A stretch of DNA of 64,000 nt from CAWKOH01 sp963851245 (GCA_963851245.1 CAWKOH010000002.1:248001-312000), one strand, 5' to 3'. Counted from the first letter of the stretch, positions 46,077 to 55,647 are shown. The notes: generated by a model from the sequence alone, not told the origin. Program-made: numbers and translations.

Positions 46077-47237
46077 TTGACCGTGCGTGATTTCACCGAC
46101 GACCTGAGCGCGCTCGGAAAGCGGCTCGACGATGCCGGCCACTATCTCGGCATCGATGCACTGCGCACGCGCCTGGCCCAGCTGGAGGCGGAGCTGAGCC
46201 GTCCCGACCTTTGGGACGACACCGAGGTGGGGCAGCGGATCACCCGGGAGTACGGCCAGACCAAGGCCGATGTGGACCTGGTCGACCGGCTGACCGGCTC
46301 GCTTTCCGACGCAGCCACGCTGTACGAGCTGGCGGTTGAGGAGGGCGACGATTCCGTCGAGCCTGAAGTGGTGGCCCAGCTGGAGGCCCTGGGCGCGGAA
46401 CTGGACGGACTGGAGCTGCGCTCCTTGTTCATCGGTGAGCACGATGAGAACGATGCCGTGTGTGAGATCCACGCCAAGGACGGCGGGACCGACGCCCAGG
46501 ACTGGGCCGAGATGATGGTCCGGATGTACCAGCGTTGGGCCGAACGGCGGGGTTTTGAGCTCGAGATCGAGGATGTCAGCGAGGGCCAGGAAGCCGGAAT
46601 TCTGTCAGCGAGCTTTATCATCCGGGGCCGCTATGCCAACGGTCTGCTGACCTCCGAGCGGGGCGTTCACCGACTGGTGCGGATCTCGCCCTTTGACTCG
46701 CAGGCGCGGCGCCAGACAAGTTTCGCCTCGATGAGCGTGGTGCCCTTCTTCGAGGATCTTTCCGGTGAGGTGGAGATCGAGGAGAAGGACCTGCGAATCG
46801 ACACCTACCGGTCTTCGGGCGCGGGCGGCCAGCACGTGAACGTCACCGACTCGGCGGTACGGATCACCCACTTGCCCACGGGGACGGTCGTGGCGGTTCA
46901 GAACGAGCGATCGCAGCACCAGAACAAGGCCAAGGCCATGCAGATCCTGGCTTCGAAGCTGGCCGAGCTACAGCGCGAAGAGCGCGAAGCGGAGCTTTCG
47001 GCGATGGCCGGGCCCAAGGCGCTGGTCGGCTGGGGCGCTCAGATCCGCTCCTACGTCCTGGCACCTTACCAGCAGGTCAAGGACCTCCGGACCGATTACG
47101 AGACGGGCAACGTGCAGGCGGTCCTCGATGGGGACCTCGATCCGTTCATGGAGGCCTACCTGCGGTGGCGGCGGGCCCAGATGGCCGCCGAGGCAAGTGG
47201 CGCCAACGGGGCTGGAGGCGGTCCGAGCCGGCCGTGA
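46077..47237 (+). CDS. prfB: Peptide chain release factor 2
   Basis: About 386 residues. The tripeptide anticodon region reads RLVRISPFDSQARR (SPF, the RF2 signature for UGA/UAA) and the catalytic GGQ motif is in SSGAGGQHVNVTDSAVRITH. The N-terminus has no in-frame UGA near codon 25, so the autoregulatory +1 frameshift of E. coli prfB is absent. The start is either TTG 46077 or GTG 46083, both a few bases after the secA stop. The order secA-prfB-ftsE-ftsX is conserved in actinobacteria. Confidence 0.95.
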   Translation: MTVRDFTDDLSALGKRLDDAGHYLGIDALRTRLAQLEAELSRPDLWDDTEVGQRITREYGQTKADVDLVDRLTGSLSDAATLYELAVEEGDDSVEPEVVAQLEALGAELDGLELRSLFIGEHDENDAVCEIHAKDGGTDAQDWAEMMVRMYQRWAERRGFELEIEDVSEGQEAGILSASFIIRGRYANGLLTSERGVHRLVRISPFDSQARRQTSFASMSVVPFFEDLSGEVEIEEKDLRIDTYRSSGAGGQHVNVTDSAVRITHLPTGTVVAVQNERSQHQNKAKAMQILASKLAELQREEREAELSAMAGPKALVGWGAQIRSYVLAPYQQVKDLRTDYETGNVQAVLDGDLDPFMEAYLRWRRAQMAAEASGANGAGGGPSRP

Positions 47238-47325
47238 TCCCTGCCCCGGCGCCGGGACGGCTAAAGTTGTCGAGATAAATGGTCGAGGCCCTTATGGAGC
47301 CGTACACCGTTTCTCCCTCCTGCTG

Positions 47326-48012
47326 ATGATCAAATTAGAAAACGTCACCAAGTCCTATAAGGGGACCACGGTCGCTTTACGCGATGTGGACGTGGATATC
47401 CCGAAGGGCGAGTTCGTATTCCTGGTCGGACCCTCGGGGTCCGGCAAGAGCACGTTCCTGCGTCTCGTCACCAAAGAAGAGCAGGCCGAGCGGGGCCGCG
47501 TCTGGGTGGCGGGCAAGGAAGTGGGCTCGCTGTCGTCCTGGAAGGTGCCGTACCTGCGCCGCAACATCGGCTGCGTCTTCCAGGACTTCAGATTGCTCCC
47601 GACCAAGACGGTCTATGAGAACGTGGCGTTCGCCCTCGAAGTGATCGGCCGGCCCCGCCACGTGGTCCGCTCCCAGGTGCCCCAGATCCTCGATCTGGTC
47701 GGTCTGGGCAAGAAGTTGTCGAACCTCCCGAGCGAGCTGTCCGGAGGCGAACAGCAGCGCGTCGCTATCGCCCGGGCCTTCGTCAACCGCCCCCTGATCC
47801 TCCTGGCCGACGAGCCGACGGGCAACCTGGACCCGACGACGACGGGCGGGATCATGCGGCTCCTGGACCGGATCAACCGCACCGGCACGACCGTGCTCAT
47901 GGCCACCCACGACAATGCCATCGTCGACTCCATGAGGCGGCGGGTGATCGAGCTCGACCGCGGCACCGTCATTCGCGACCAGGCTCGTGGCGTCTACGGG
48001 ATGGGAGCATAG
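47326..48012 (+). CDS. ftsE: Cell division ATP-binding protein FtsE
   Basis: 228 residues of an ABC ATPase: Walker A GPSGSGKST, signature LSGGEQQRVAIARA and Walker B ILLADEPTGNLD, with the FtsE-type N-terminus MIKLENVTKSYKG. With FtsX it forms a transmembrane signalling complex that activates peptidoglycan hydrolases at the septum. ATG 47326 gives the standard length; longer readings enter prfB. The stop is six bases before ftsX. Confidence 0.96.
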   Translation: MIKLENVTKSYKGTTVALRDVDVDIPKGEFVFLVGPSGSGKSTFLRLVTKEEQAERGRVWVAGKEVGSLSSWKVPYLRRNIGCVFQDFRLLPTKTVYENVAFALEVIGRPRHVVRSQVPQILDLVGLGKKLSNLPSELSGGEQQRVAIARAFVNRPLILLADEPTGNLDPTTTGGIMRLLDRINRTGTTVLMATHDNAIVDSMRRRVIELDRGTVIRDQARGVYGMGA

Positions 48013-48018
48013 GACCAC

Positions 48019-48906
48019 ATGGCTATTTCCAGTGGATACGTCGCGCGTGAAACCGTAGGGAACCTCAAGCGCAACCTGGTGATGACCCTGTCGGCCATCG
48101 TGACGATGGCGGTGTCGCTGACCGCGTTAGGCGGGGTCCTGATCATGAAGCAGGCGATCGCCAAGGCCTCCCTCCAGTGGCGGGGCGGCGTCGAGATGGC
48201 GATCTTCCTGCAGCCGGCCGTCTCCACGACGGAGACGGCGGCAATCGGTCATGAGCTGTCCACCGCCCCCGGGGTCAAGACCTACCACTTCGTCAACAAG
48301 CCACAGGCCTATCAGGAGTTCAAGGAGATCTTCGGGGCCAACAACGACATAGTCGGTGTGCTCACCGTCCAGGACATGCCTCCGTCCTTCCGGGTCGTCC
48401 CGACCAAGGCCCAGGACATCTCCGAGCTCGGGCGGCAGTTCCAGGGGCAGCCCGGCGTGCTCCAGGTCTCCTACGCCCAGCAGGAAATCGACGCTCTCTT
48501 GCACCAGTTCCGGACCCTCAAGTGGATTGGCTTGGTGCTCGCCTTCGGCGTGATGATCGGAACCATCGCTCTCATAGTGAACACTATTCAGCTGGCCATC
48601 TTCTCTCGACGTCGCGAGGTGGCCGTAATGAAGCTGGTCGGCGCTACTAACTGGTTCATCAGGATTCCGTTCATGCTCGAGGGTCTGGTGCACGGCATCG
48701 CCGGCGGGATCATCGCCTTCGCCGTGACTTACGGCGTCCGCGACACCATCGCTTCGTTCGTCGGCAACGAGACCGTGCTCGGCACCCGGCAGCTCTACGT
48801 GACCTCCCACGAGGCCATCTACACCGGGATAGTCCTGCTGCTCGTGGGCGCCGTGGTCGGCATGGTGGGCTCGGCGTTCGCCGTGCGGCGCTACCTGACC
48901 GTCTGA
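48019..48906 (+). CDS. ftsX: Cell division protein FtsX
   Basis: 295 residues with four membrane spans: one near residue 25-45 (VMTLSAIVTMAVSLTALGGV), then an extracytoplasmic domain (residues ~50-165), then three C-terminal spans including LVLAFGVMIGTIALIVNTIQLAIFSRRREVAVMKLVGAT (in parts), the FtsX/permease signature. It is the partner of FtsE, encoded immediately upstream. smpB, which often follows in actinobacteria, is replaced here by a convergent hydrolase gene. Confidence 0.95.
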   Translation: MAISSGYVARETVGNLKRNLVMTLSAIVTMAVSLTALGGVLIMKQAIAKASLQWRGGVEMAIFLQPAVSTTETAAIGHELSTAPGVKTYHFVNKPQAYQEFKEIFGANNDIVGVLTVQDMPPSFRVVPTKAQDISELGRQFQGQPGVLQVSYAQQEIDALLHQFRTLKWIGLVLAFGVMIGTIALIVNTIQLAIFSRRREVAVMKLVGATNWFIRIPFMLEGLVHGIAGGIIAFAVTYGVRDTIASFVGNETVLGTRQLYVTSHEAIYTGIVLLLVGAVVGMVGSAFAVRRYLTV

Positions 48907-48958
48907 CCTAATGGTCTAGACGGGTCCGCTTCGGGGTCTGAGCGCATCCGCCTCGGGA

Positions 48959-49825
48959 TCAGCTCGGACCCACGGCTCTGGCGTTCACGGCGCGCACCGC
49001 TGCGGCGATCTCCTCCGGATGGTCCAGAGGGAGCAGGTGATGTGCGCCCGCCAGCACCGTCCGCTCGGCCCCGGGGATGGCGGAGGTCAGCATGGCGCCC
49101 ACCGACGGAGGCACGACCCGGTCGGCGCTTCCGCTGAGGACGGCGACGGGTACATTCAAGGAGCTGAGCGCCGGCGCGAGCAGGTGCAGTTCATCCAGCA
49201 GACGGCGCTGTTCGGTCACAAAGGAGTGCCAGACCCGGGCGCCGGTTCCGGCCCCGGTCAGCCGGGTGAGGGCCCTGACCGCCTCCAGGGTCCGCCCCGC
49301 CAGCCGCCGGTCGGCCAGCGATTGGACCCGGTCGATGCCCAGCAGGCGGCCGGTGGCCCCGATCGTCAGCGCCGCGAATATCTCGCCCAGCACGGGTGTG
49401 GCGAGCAGCCGGTCGTCCCAGGAGGCGGGAACCCCGGGCCCCACCGAAGACACCAGGACCAGTCCTCTGACCCGCCTCGGATTCCTGACCGCGGCGGAGA
49501 GGGCCACCCCGCCGCCCCAGCTGTGGCCCACGGCGATGAACTGATCCAGGCCCAGCCGATCCAGCAGGCCCACCACCGCGTCGGCGTTGCCGGCAAAGCC
49601 AGTGGCGCTTCCGCCGGTGCGGCCGTAGCCCGGTCGGTCGGGGGCGACCACGAGGAAGTCACTGTCGAGCAGAGCGGTGACCCGCGCCCAGTCGCCGGCC
49701 GAACCGGGCTGCCCGTGGAGCAGCAGGACGGTGGGACCGTTCCCCGAGATCTCGGCCTCGACCGGGATCGGCGGGCCGCCCGGTTCGGGGCGGCCGGTGG
49801 ACCCACCGTTGCCGCTAACCGACAC
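48959..49825 (-). CDS. Alpha/beta hydrolase
   Basis: 288 residues. The oxyanion stretch LLLHGQPGSAGDW, the nucleophile elbow GHSWGGG near residue 117, an Asp in SGSADRVVPP and a His in LAGAHHLLPLDHP give a complete Ser-Asp-His triad. The fold matches small-molecule esterases, epoxide hydrolases or lactonases; no substrate-specific motif is visible. Its start lies inside the 3' end of the Nramp gene region (11-base overlap), so it is likely the last gene of the minus-strand metal-transport unit. Confidence 0.85.
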   Translation of the reverse strand: MSVSGNGGSTGRPEPGGPPIPVEAEISGNGPTVLLLHGQPGSAGDWARVTALLDSDFLVVAPDRPGYGRTGGSATGFAGNADAVVGLLDRLGLDQFIAVGHSWGGGVALSAAVRNPRRVRGLVLVSSVGPGVPASWDDRLLATPVLGEIFAALTIGATGRLLGIDRVQSLADRRLAGRTLEAVRALTRLTGAGTGARVWHSFVTEQRRLLDELHLLAPALSSLNVPVAVLSGSADRVVPPSVGAMLTSAIPGAERTVLAGAHHLLPLDHPEEIAAAVRAVNARAVGPS

Positions 49826-51122
49826 CGAACCAGCTCAACACCGTCTGGATGACCACGGTGGCAGCCATGGCGCTCACGGCGATCACCACCCCGGTGGCCA
49901 CGGCTCGGAAGACCATGCCGTTGGCGGCGTCGCCGAGCACACTCTTGCGGTTGGCGAGAATGAGGATGAAAGCCAGGATGATCGGGGTGATGATCCCGTT
50001 CAGCTCCTGGGTGCTGATGAGGAGCCGGACCAGGTTTCCCGGTACGAGGGCGACGAGGGCCCCGATCAATATCTGGATGCTGAATAAGCCGAGAAAGAGG
50101 GGTGCCTCCGCGAAGCTGCGCGACACGGACCGCTCGACTCCGAGCGCTTCCGACACGGCGTAGGAGGTGGCAAGCGGAACGACTGCGGCGGCGAGCATGG
50201 AAGCTCCGAGCAGTCCGATCGCGAACAGGTCGACCGATCGGGAACCGGCCACTGGCTTCAGAGCCTGGGCGGCCTGATCGGCCGAGGTCAGCGTCAGGGC
50301 CTTGGCGCCGATGGCGGTACCGGTGGCCACGATGATGAACCAGCTGATGATGTCGCCCAGGATGGCGCCCCCGACCGTGTCCACCCTCTCGAACCGGTAC
50401 TCCTCAGGACCGATGCCCTTGTCGGCGACGGCAGCCGCCACGTACAGCTGCATGTAGGGAGTGATGGTGGTGCCTATCAGCGCCACGCCGAGGAGGATGA
50501 AGCTCTTCGATGCCACGAAGTTGGGGACGAAGGTGTGCGAGGCGACCTCCCCCCACTTCGGCCGGCCGAGAATGGCGGCGAGGGGGTAGGCCAGGAAGAC
50601 CACGGACAGCACGAGGAAGAAGCGCTCGGCGTACTTATAGGAGCCGAACATGACCAGGGCCCAGATGCCCACCGCCGCGATCGGTACGGATATATACCTG
50701 CTCACCCCGAGGAGCTCCAGGGCGGCCCCGATGCCGGCGAACTCCGAGACCACCAGGCCTACGTTGGCGACCACGAGGAAGAACAGGGCGAAGGAGGCCA
50801 GCCGAAGGCTGAACTCTTCGCGTATGAGAGCGGCCAGGCCTTTCCCGGTGAAGGCGCCCAGACGGGCACACATCTCCTGGACCACCACCAGGCCCACCGT
50901 CACCAGGGTCATGAAGAAGAGGGTCCGGTACCGGTACTGGGCGCCGGCCGACGCGTAGGTCAGGATGCCGCCGGCGTCGTTGCCGGCGTTGGCGGCGATG
51001 ATGCCCGGGCCGGCGATGGCCAGATACGTGAGCCACCTGCGGCGGCGCCGGCTCCGGGCCCCGGGGTCGACCGGAAGCGGGTCGGCGTCGACGTCGCCGG
51101 TCTCGACCGCGTCCGCGGTCAA
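49815..51122 (-). CDS. Nramp family divalent metal ion transporter
   Basis: 435 residues, about eleven membrane helices. The first helix has GPGIIAANAGNDAGGILTYAS, corresponding to the metal-binding DPGN of canonical Nramp but with N-A-G-N-D-A-G instead; helix 6 reads ALIGTTITPYMQLYVAAA, where the MPH motif of Mn/Fe transporters is absent. Such divergence is seen in Nramp-related proteins with altered specificity (for example Mg-transporting NRMT or Al-type members), so the ion cannot be assumed. The upstream MgtE-N/CBS gene overlaps its start by four bases. Confidence 0.85.
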   Translation of the reverse strand: MTADAVETGDVDADPLPVDPGARSRRRRRWLTYLAIAGPGIIAANAGNDAGGILTYASAGAQYRYRTLFFMTLVTVGLVVVQEMCARLGAFTGKGLAALIREEFSLRLASFALFFLVVANVGLVVSEFAGIGAALELLGVSRYISVPIAAVGIWALVMFGSYKYAERFFLVLSVVFLAYPLAAILGRPKWGEVASHTFVPNFVASKSFILLGVALIGTTITPYMQLYVAAAVADKGIGPEEYRFERVDTVGGAILGDIISWFIIVATGTAIGAKALTLTSADQAAQALKPVAGSRSVDLFAIGLLGASMLAAAVVPLATSYAVSEALGVERSVSRSFAEAPLFLGLFSIQILIGALVALVPGNLVRLLISTQELNGIITPIILAFILILANRKSVLGDAANGMVFRAVATGVVIAVSAMAATVVIQTVLSWFGVG

Positions 51123-52478
51123 GACAAGAACCTGGGGAAGTGGTGGCGGCCCCGCTCGGGAAGCAGGGCGTCCAGCAGGTCGTCGGCGAGGATGCGGCCG
51201 ATAGGGCGGTTATCGGCATCGACCACGATGACCGAGGAGTGGCGGCTCTCGACCAGCCGCTCGGCCACCTCGGTTACGCCGGCATCCGACGGCACGCACA
51301 CGGAATCGCCCTCGGGGAGGAGCGATCCGATGCGGCTGTCCTCGGATGCGATGGCCAGCGCGTACATCGGGACATCCCCGAGCAGCTCCCCGGTGGCGCC
51401 CACGACCACGACACCATCGAGGTCGCCCCCGTGGCCCTGTTCGGAGCGCAGCCGTTCCCGGACCTCGGCGACGGACCGGTCGGGGGGCGCCGTCACCAGG
51501 TTGGTGGTCATAAATCCGCCGGCCTGATCCTCTTCGAAGTTGAGCAGGCCCAACAGGCGCTCGCGCTGGCCCGGGTCCATGTGGTCGAAGAGCTCCTGGC
51601 GGGCGTCGTCCTCGAGGTCGCGGAGGGCGTCGACCGCTTCGTCCGGTTCCATGCGGCCCACCAGGGCCGCGGCTTCCTCCGGAGGTGTCTCGCGCAAGAG
51701 CGCTTCGAGATCCTCGGGATCCATCTCCTCCAGGGCGTCGGCCGCTTTGTCCGGCTCGAGGCTGGCGAGGAGCTCCTGGCGGGCGTCGCGCTCGAGATCC
51801 TCGAGAAGGTCGGCCAGCTCGCCGGGGCGCAGGCGGCGCAGCTCGTCCTGCGAAGCTCGCAGCTTGACCGTGGTTACCTCGCTCCCGAACGGCCTGATGG
51901 CGGCCCAGTCGATTACGCGGTCGGGCGTCGGCAGCCCTCGCCAGCGTTTCGGCCCCAGCCGCCGCAGCAGAGTTTGGTTGCTCACGTCCACGCCGACCAA
52001 CCGGAGTATCGAACCTTCGGGCCCCGGGATCTGAGCCAGGTAGAGATCGGCCGGGCGAATGACCTGCACGCCGTCGACGTCCACCAGCTGATGGTCGAGA
52101 ACGTCACGTCCCAAGAGGACTTCTCCGTCCCGCCGGGCGAACTCCATGAGGTCGATCCGGGCCGACTGCAGCTGCACGCCCGCCCGCGTCGACCGAGTCC
52201 ACCTGGTCCATCGAAGCGAAGGCCCGTCGACCTCCGATCTTGACGACCAGGCCGGTGACGGAGGGGTAGGACTCTTCGCCGTCCCATCTGGCCACGATGT
52301 CGCTCACCCTCCCGATGTGATCCCCGGCCCTGTTGCGGACCGGGCTGCCCACCAGGCCAGCGACGGAGATGAGGCTGTCGCGGACCGAACGCACGGCCAG
52401 GATGCGAGAGTGGCGCTGGCGGCGGACGGAGCGCAGGGGGCGGGCGGGATTCGCTATGAGGCGGGGACGCTGCGGCAT
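51119..52478 (-). pseudogene. Soluble PRC-barrel/MgtE-N/CBS regulator of metal transport, one frameshift
   Basis: About 452 residues after one correction. The order is: PRC-barrel-like segments (LVGSPVRNRAGDHIGRVSDIV, then FARRDGEVLLGRDVLDHQLVDVDG), an MgtE N-terminal superhelical domain built of Leu/Asp/Glu repeats (LADLLEDLERDARQELLASL, LEEMDPEDLEALLRETP) and a tandem CBS pair (FMTTNLVTAPPDRSVAEV). No membrane domain follows, so it is not an MgtE channel itself. A single extra base near 52180, in GGGCGGGCG, breaks the frame between VDAGG and VQLQSARI. The 4-base overlap with the Nramp-like gene suggests it gates or senses for that transporter. Confidence 0.82.
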
Positions 52479-52595
52479 GGCCGACCTCTGTAGACGGGCT
52501 CGTGGATCGGATGGCTCGGAGGAGCGGCGGGCGCCGTCACGCTACCAGCCGAGCCCGTTTGCCCGTTCGGCTGGAGCTCGACGACCGCAGTGGTA

Positions 52596-53003
52596 CTAGG
52601 TGTCGACGGCGGGTTCGGCCGGCGTGTTCACGAGGTGGCTGGCGGCGGCGGCCAGATAGCTGAGCATCTGGCTCTCCTCGAGAGGCTTCAAGCCGCCCGC
52701 TTTCACGGCCGCCGACATGTGCTCGACCCACGCGTCACGCTGGGCCGGGCCGATGGCGAACCGGGCGTGCCGGGCGCGCAACTGCGGTGCCCCTCTGGAG
52801 GACTGGTAGACCGACGGGCCGCCCCAGTACTGCATCAGGAACCACTTCAGGTGTACGCGGGCCGCCTCAAAACCTTCCGGCTCCTCTGGATAGAGCGGGC
52901 GCAGGACCGGGTCGGTCGCGACCGAGTTGTAGAACCGCTGGGTGAGTGTTTCGAAGAACGCCTCCCCACCGGCACGATCGAACATCGTGGACTCAGAAGC
53001 CAT
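52596..53003 (-). CDS. Group II truncated haemoglobin (TrHbO-like)
   Basis: 135 residues from the ATG at 53003. The 2-on-2 globin pattern is clear: FYNSVATDPVLRPLYP, FLMQYWGGPSVYQSSRG and the proximal-histidine region RARHARFAIGPAQRDAWVEHM, where RH-ARFAIGPAERDAW is diagnostic for group II truncated globins. Mycobacterial TrHbO binds oxygen tightly and is linked to respiration or peroxide chemistry. Longer in-frame readings upstream enter the divergent lipoprotein gene and are not globin-like. The protein stands alone. Confidence 0.93.
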   Translation of the reverse strand: MASESTMFDRAGGEAFFETLTQRFYNSVATDPVLRPLYPEEPEGFEAARVHLKWFLMQYWGGPSVYQSSRGAPQLRARHARFAIGPAQRDAWVEHMSAAVKAGGLKPLEESQMLSYLAAAASHLVNTPAEPAVDT

Positions 53004-53102
53004 CCCACCCAGCATGGCCCAGCGGCGACATGAAGCGGTGACGTCGCCGCCCCACCCGGAGGTGCCCGGACCACGGCTGTTTTCATTCGTACACTGCCCC
53101 CG

Positions 53103-53471
53103 GTGGAAGAAGAGAAAAAGAAGCCGAGCCGGCCCAAAGGGGTCCTGCTCATAATCGGATCCACGATGGGCCTCTTGGCCGCGGCTTGCGGTGGCGGCCA
53201 CACCGCTTCGAACGATGCGGCCGACCGGCAATTTCTCGGCGCGGTTCACGACGCCGCTCCGAATATCGGCTCCTACCGCAGTGACACTCAGCTGATCCGG
53301 ATCGGCCATGCCGCCTGTGATGGGTTCCGATCACACGCGTCCTACGAGCAACTGGCCGACCGCTTGACCCTCGAAGAGGGAGCGAACCCGCTCCCCTCAG
53401 AGGATCTGGGCTCTGTCATCACGTCTGCCGTCGAAGCCTTCTGCCCTCAGTTCGACGACCAGGTGTCCTGA
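53103..53471 (+). CDS. DUF732 family lipoprotein
   Basis: 122 residues. A Lys-rich start, a hydrophobic segment and the lipobox LLAAAC with Cys near residue 29 predict a lipid-anchored surface protein. The mature part has the DUF732 pattern: FLGAVHDAAPNIGSYRSDTQLIRIGHAACDGF and a closing SAVEAFCPQF, with two Cys probably disulfide-bonded. DUF732 proteins are common, small, exported actinobacterial proteins of unknown function. It diverges from the globin gene; GTG 53103 is the start. Confidence 0.82.
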   Translation: MEEEKKKPSRPKGVLLIIGSTMGLLAAACGGGHTASNDAADRQFLGAVHDAAPNIGSYRSDTQLIRIGHAACDGFRSHASYEQLADRLTLEEGANPLPSEDLGSVITSAVEAFCPQFDDQVS

Positions 53472-53500
53472 GGCGCGGTTCCGGATCCGTTACAGCCCAC

Positions 53501-54820
53501 TCAGGAGCTCTGAAGACCCGGCACCACCCAAGGGGTCACGAAGGTGACGATCCTCTGCCCGAAGGCCACGTGGGTCCCGGGCTTCAGAACACGGGGCTCG
53601 TAGGGGCGGATCCGCTCCCAGTCGGAGCCGCCCAGCTCGAAGATGGACGTGCCGCCCACCGAGCCGCGGTCGGCCACCACCACGTCCCAGTCGTGCAGGC
53701 GGATCTCGGCGTGGGACTCGGCCATGCCGGCCCCGGCCATGACGAGCGGTCGGGCCAGCCCGCCCCGTACCGTCGGATCCCGGCCGGGATCCGAGCCGAC
53801 CACGTAACCGAGGTCCAGGCGGTAGACGACGGCGTCATCGGCTATGAGGCAACCCAGAGCCGGCCGGGTACCGGTCACCGTGTAGGCAGCGTCGGCCGGC
53901 ATCGGCGACGAGCAGCGGACGCAGGCCGGCAGCCCCGGCCGGTTGAGATGTCCCCGGTCGCAGAGAAGCCCTGCGACCACGGGAGCGCCCGCCACCGACC
54001 GGTCCGGCCCCCGGCCGACGGGCAGGGGTGGGCGCACGGCGGCAATGCTCGTGGCCAGGGTCCGCGCCAGCAGGAGGACTGAGCCTTCGGGAGCGGACGC
54101 CCGGATGTCCACCGACTCGGACCCGGGCACCGCTGAAGACTCAAGTTCAACTTCAGGTTCAGGTTCGGCCTCTGGTGGTTCGGTTCCAGGATGGGGGGCC
54201 GCCTCTTCGGCGACGGCGGCTAGCACGGCGGTGGCTTCGGGAGGGAACAGGATGGCGGTCGACTCCGCCGTCGTCGGGTCCTCGACTTCAGGCTCCTCGG
54301 GGGCAAACACGGATACCCCGGCTGACCAGCGGCCGTCGATCGGGCTCACCGGCGCCACCACCGCCGGGAAAAGCACGAAGCCCGCTCCTGGCACCACGCC
54401 GGCCTCCAGGTCCCAGACCGCGTCGGGAATCAGAGCCGGTGTGGACGAGCCGCCGTGGCCCACGGTGATGGCCGGCTGGGGATCGATTACGGCCTGCAGC
54501 CATCCCGGCCTCGGGCTCGGAGAAAGCCACCGCATACCGTCCCATACCTGCACCGGGCCGTGCAGGACGGCCTCCCAGCCGCTCTCGTTGGGGCCGACCA
54601 CGGCGAAGGCCACGTTCGGCTCGGGATCGCGATCGCTCAGGACGCTCCCGATGTGATCTGCGATCTGGCGCCCACCTATGGGGGAGGGACCGAGATTCCG
54701 GGCCGACTGGGCCAGGAAGCTGATCAGGGCTGGAGAGGCCGACGGCGCCGCCCACGCCACGATCCCGCCGTAGCGGATCACGGTGCCGGCCCCGGCTGTG
54801 ACTTCGACCCGGTCGATCAC
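53501..54820 (-). CDS. FHA domain protein with zinc ribbon
   Basis: 439 residues. An unrecognised N-terminal domain (1-~165) is followed by a long acidic Pro/Glu-rich linker (~190-290), a zinc-ribbon knuckle pair CDRGHLNRPGLPACVRC near 305-321, and a C-terminal FHA domain (GSDPGRDPTVRGGLARPLVMAGAGMAESHAEIRLHDWDVVVADRGSVGGTSIF, in parts). FHA domains bind phosphothreonine, so this should read out a Ser/Thr kinase. The adjacent upstream gene is a kinase-like protein overlapping by four bases. Specific partners are unknown. Confidence 0.85.
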   Translation of the reverse strand: MIDRVEVTAGAGTVIRYGGIVAWAAPSASPALISFLAQSARNLGPSPIGGRQIADHIGSVLSDRDPEPNVAFAVVGPNESGWEAVLHGPVQVWDGMRWLSPSPRPGWLQAVIDPQPAITVGHGGSSTPALIPDAVWDLEAGVVPGAGFVLFPAVVAPVSPIDGRWSAGVSVFAPEEPEVEDPTTAESTAILFPPEATAVLAAVAEEAAPHPGTEPPEAEPEPEVELESSAVPGSESVDIRASAPEGSVLLLARTLATSIAAVRPPLPVGRGPDRSVAGAPVVAGLLCDRGHLNRPGLPACVRCSSPMPADAAYTVTGTRPALGCLIADDAVVYRLDLGYVVGSDPGRDPTVRGGLARPLVMAGAGMAESHAEIRLHDWDVVVADRGSVGGTSIFELGGSDWERIRPYEPRVLKPGTHVAFGQRIVTFVTPWVVPGLQSS

Positions 54821-55647
54821 GGTACCGGTGCCGCCGCGTGGAGACGATCGGCGACCGCCGTAGCCGTCGTGGGCCGAGCCGCCGGGTCCGGCTCCAGGCA
54901 GTCCTGGATCAAGGCCTGCACCTCCGGGGAGAGGTCTGGATCCACGTCCGGCCGGCTGAACAGCACCCGCTGGACGGCCGTGACCGGAGGGTCATCTTCT
55001 ATGCCCGGGTACAGGGTCCGGGGGCTCAGAGCCAGGTGCAACGTGGCGCCCAGGGCCCAGATGTCGGAGGAGCGGGAGCTCTCCTCGCCGCTCAGCACGT
55101 TTGGGTCCAGGGTCACGACGTCGCGCCAATCGAGGATCCGGGTCAACGCTCCGGCCGGCAGGTCGAGACGAGGAGGGGAAAGCAGTCCGCCTCTCTCGGA
55201 CAGCACTATGGCCCTGTCGCTGATGGCACCGTGCGCCAGGCCTGCTTCGTGCAGGGCGTGCGCTCCCCGGGCGGCGTCGGCGACGGTCCGTATCCGCTCC
55301 GTCGCGGGCATGTCACCGGCGCTCTCCGAGAGCCAACCGGACGGAGCCGTCTCGGTGGCCAGGTAGGCGCCCGCGCCGGGCGAGTCGGGATCGGGTCCCA
55401 CCTCGACAACCGAGAGCAGGCGATCTGAATCCACGGCCGCAAACCGGCCCAGCAGCTCCTTGAGAGCCTGCCACCCGGACGGATCCACCTTGATCTCGGT
55501 GACCATCACCCGGTCCGCCTCGTAATCGAGCCGCTCGGGAGCGCGGCACAGGTACCGGGCGGTCGTCCCGGGGCCGGGCATCACGGCGAGCACTTCGTAG
55601 TCGGCTACCGACGACCTCAAACGGACCTCCCTCGCTTCAGCCGCCAC
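54817..55647 (-). CDS. Degenerate Ser/Thr protein kinase-like (pseudokinase) protein
   Basis: 276 residues with a kinase-like fold outline: a possible beta3 lysine in VTEIKVD, HEAGLAHGAISDRAIVLSE where the catalytic loop HRD-x4-N would be, and SDIWALGATLHLALSPRTLYPG, matching the alpha-F region after the activation segment. HRD is replaced by HGA, no DFG is seen, and the glycine loop reads MPGPGTTARY. It is therefore probably a catalytically dead kinase used as a scaffold or sensor. No membrane span. It overlaps the FHA protein gene by four bases. Confidence 0.78.
   Translation of the reverse strand: MAAEAREVRLRSSVADYEVLAVMPGPGTTARYLCRAPERLDYEADRVMVTEIKVDPSGWQALKELLGRFAAVDSDRLLSVVEVGPDPDSPGAGAYLATETAPSGWLSESAGDMPATERIRTVADAARGAHALHEAGLAHGAISDRAIVLSERGGLLSPPRLDLPAGALTRILDWRDVVTLDPNVLSGEESSRSSDIWALGATLHLALSPRTLYPGIEDDPPVTAVQRVLFSRPDVDPDLSPEVQALIQDCLEPDPAARPTTATAVADRLHAAAPVP

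Noticed and set aside
46077..46200. Programmed frameshift in prfB
   Set aside because: The frame is continuous and there is no in-frame UGA near codon 25.
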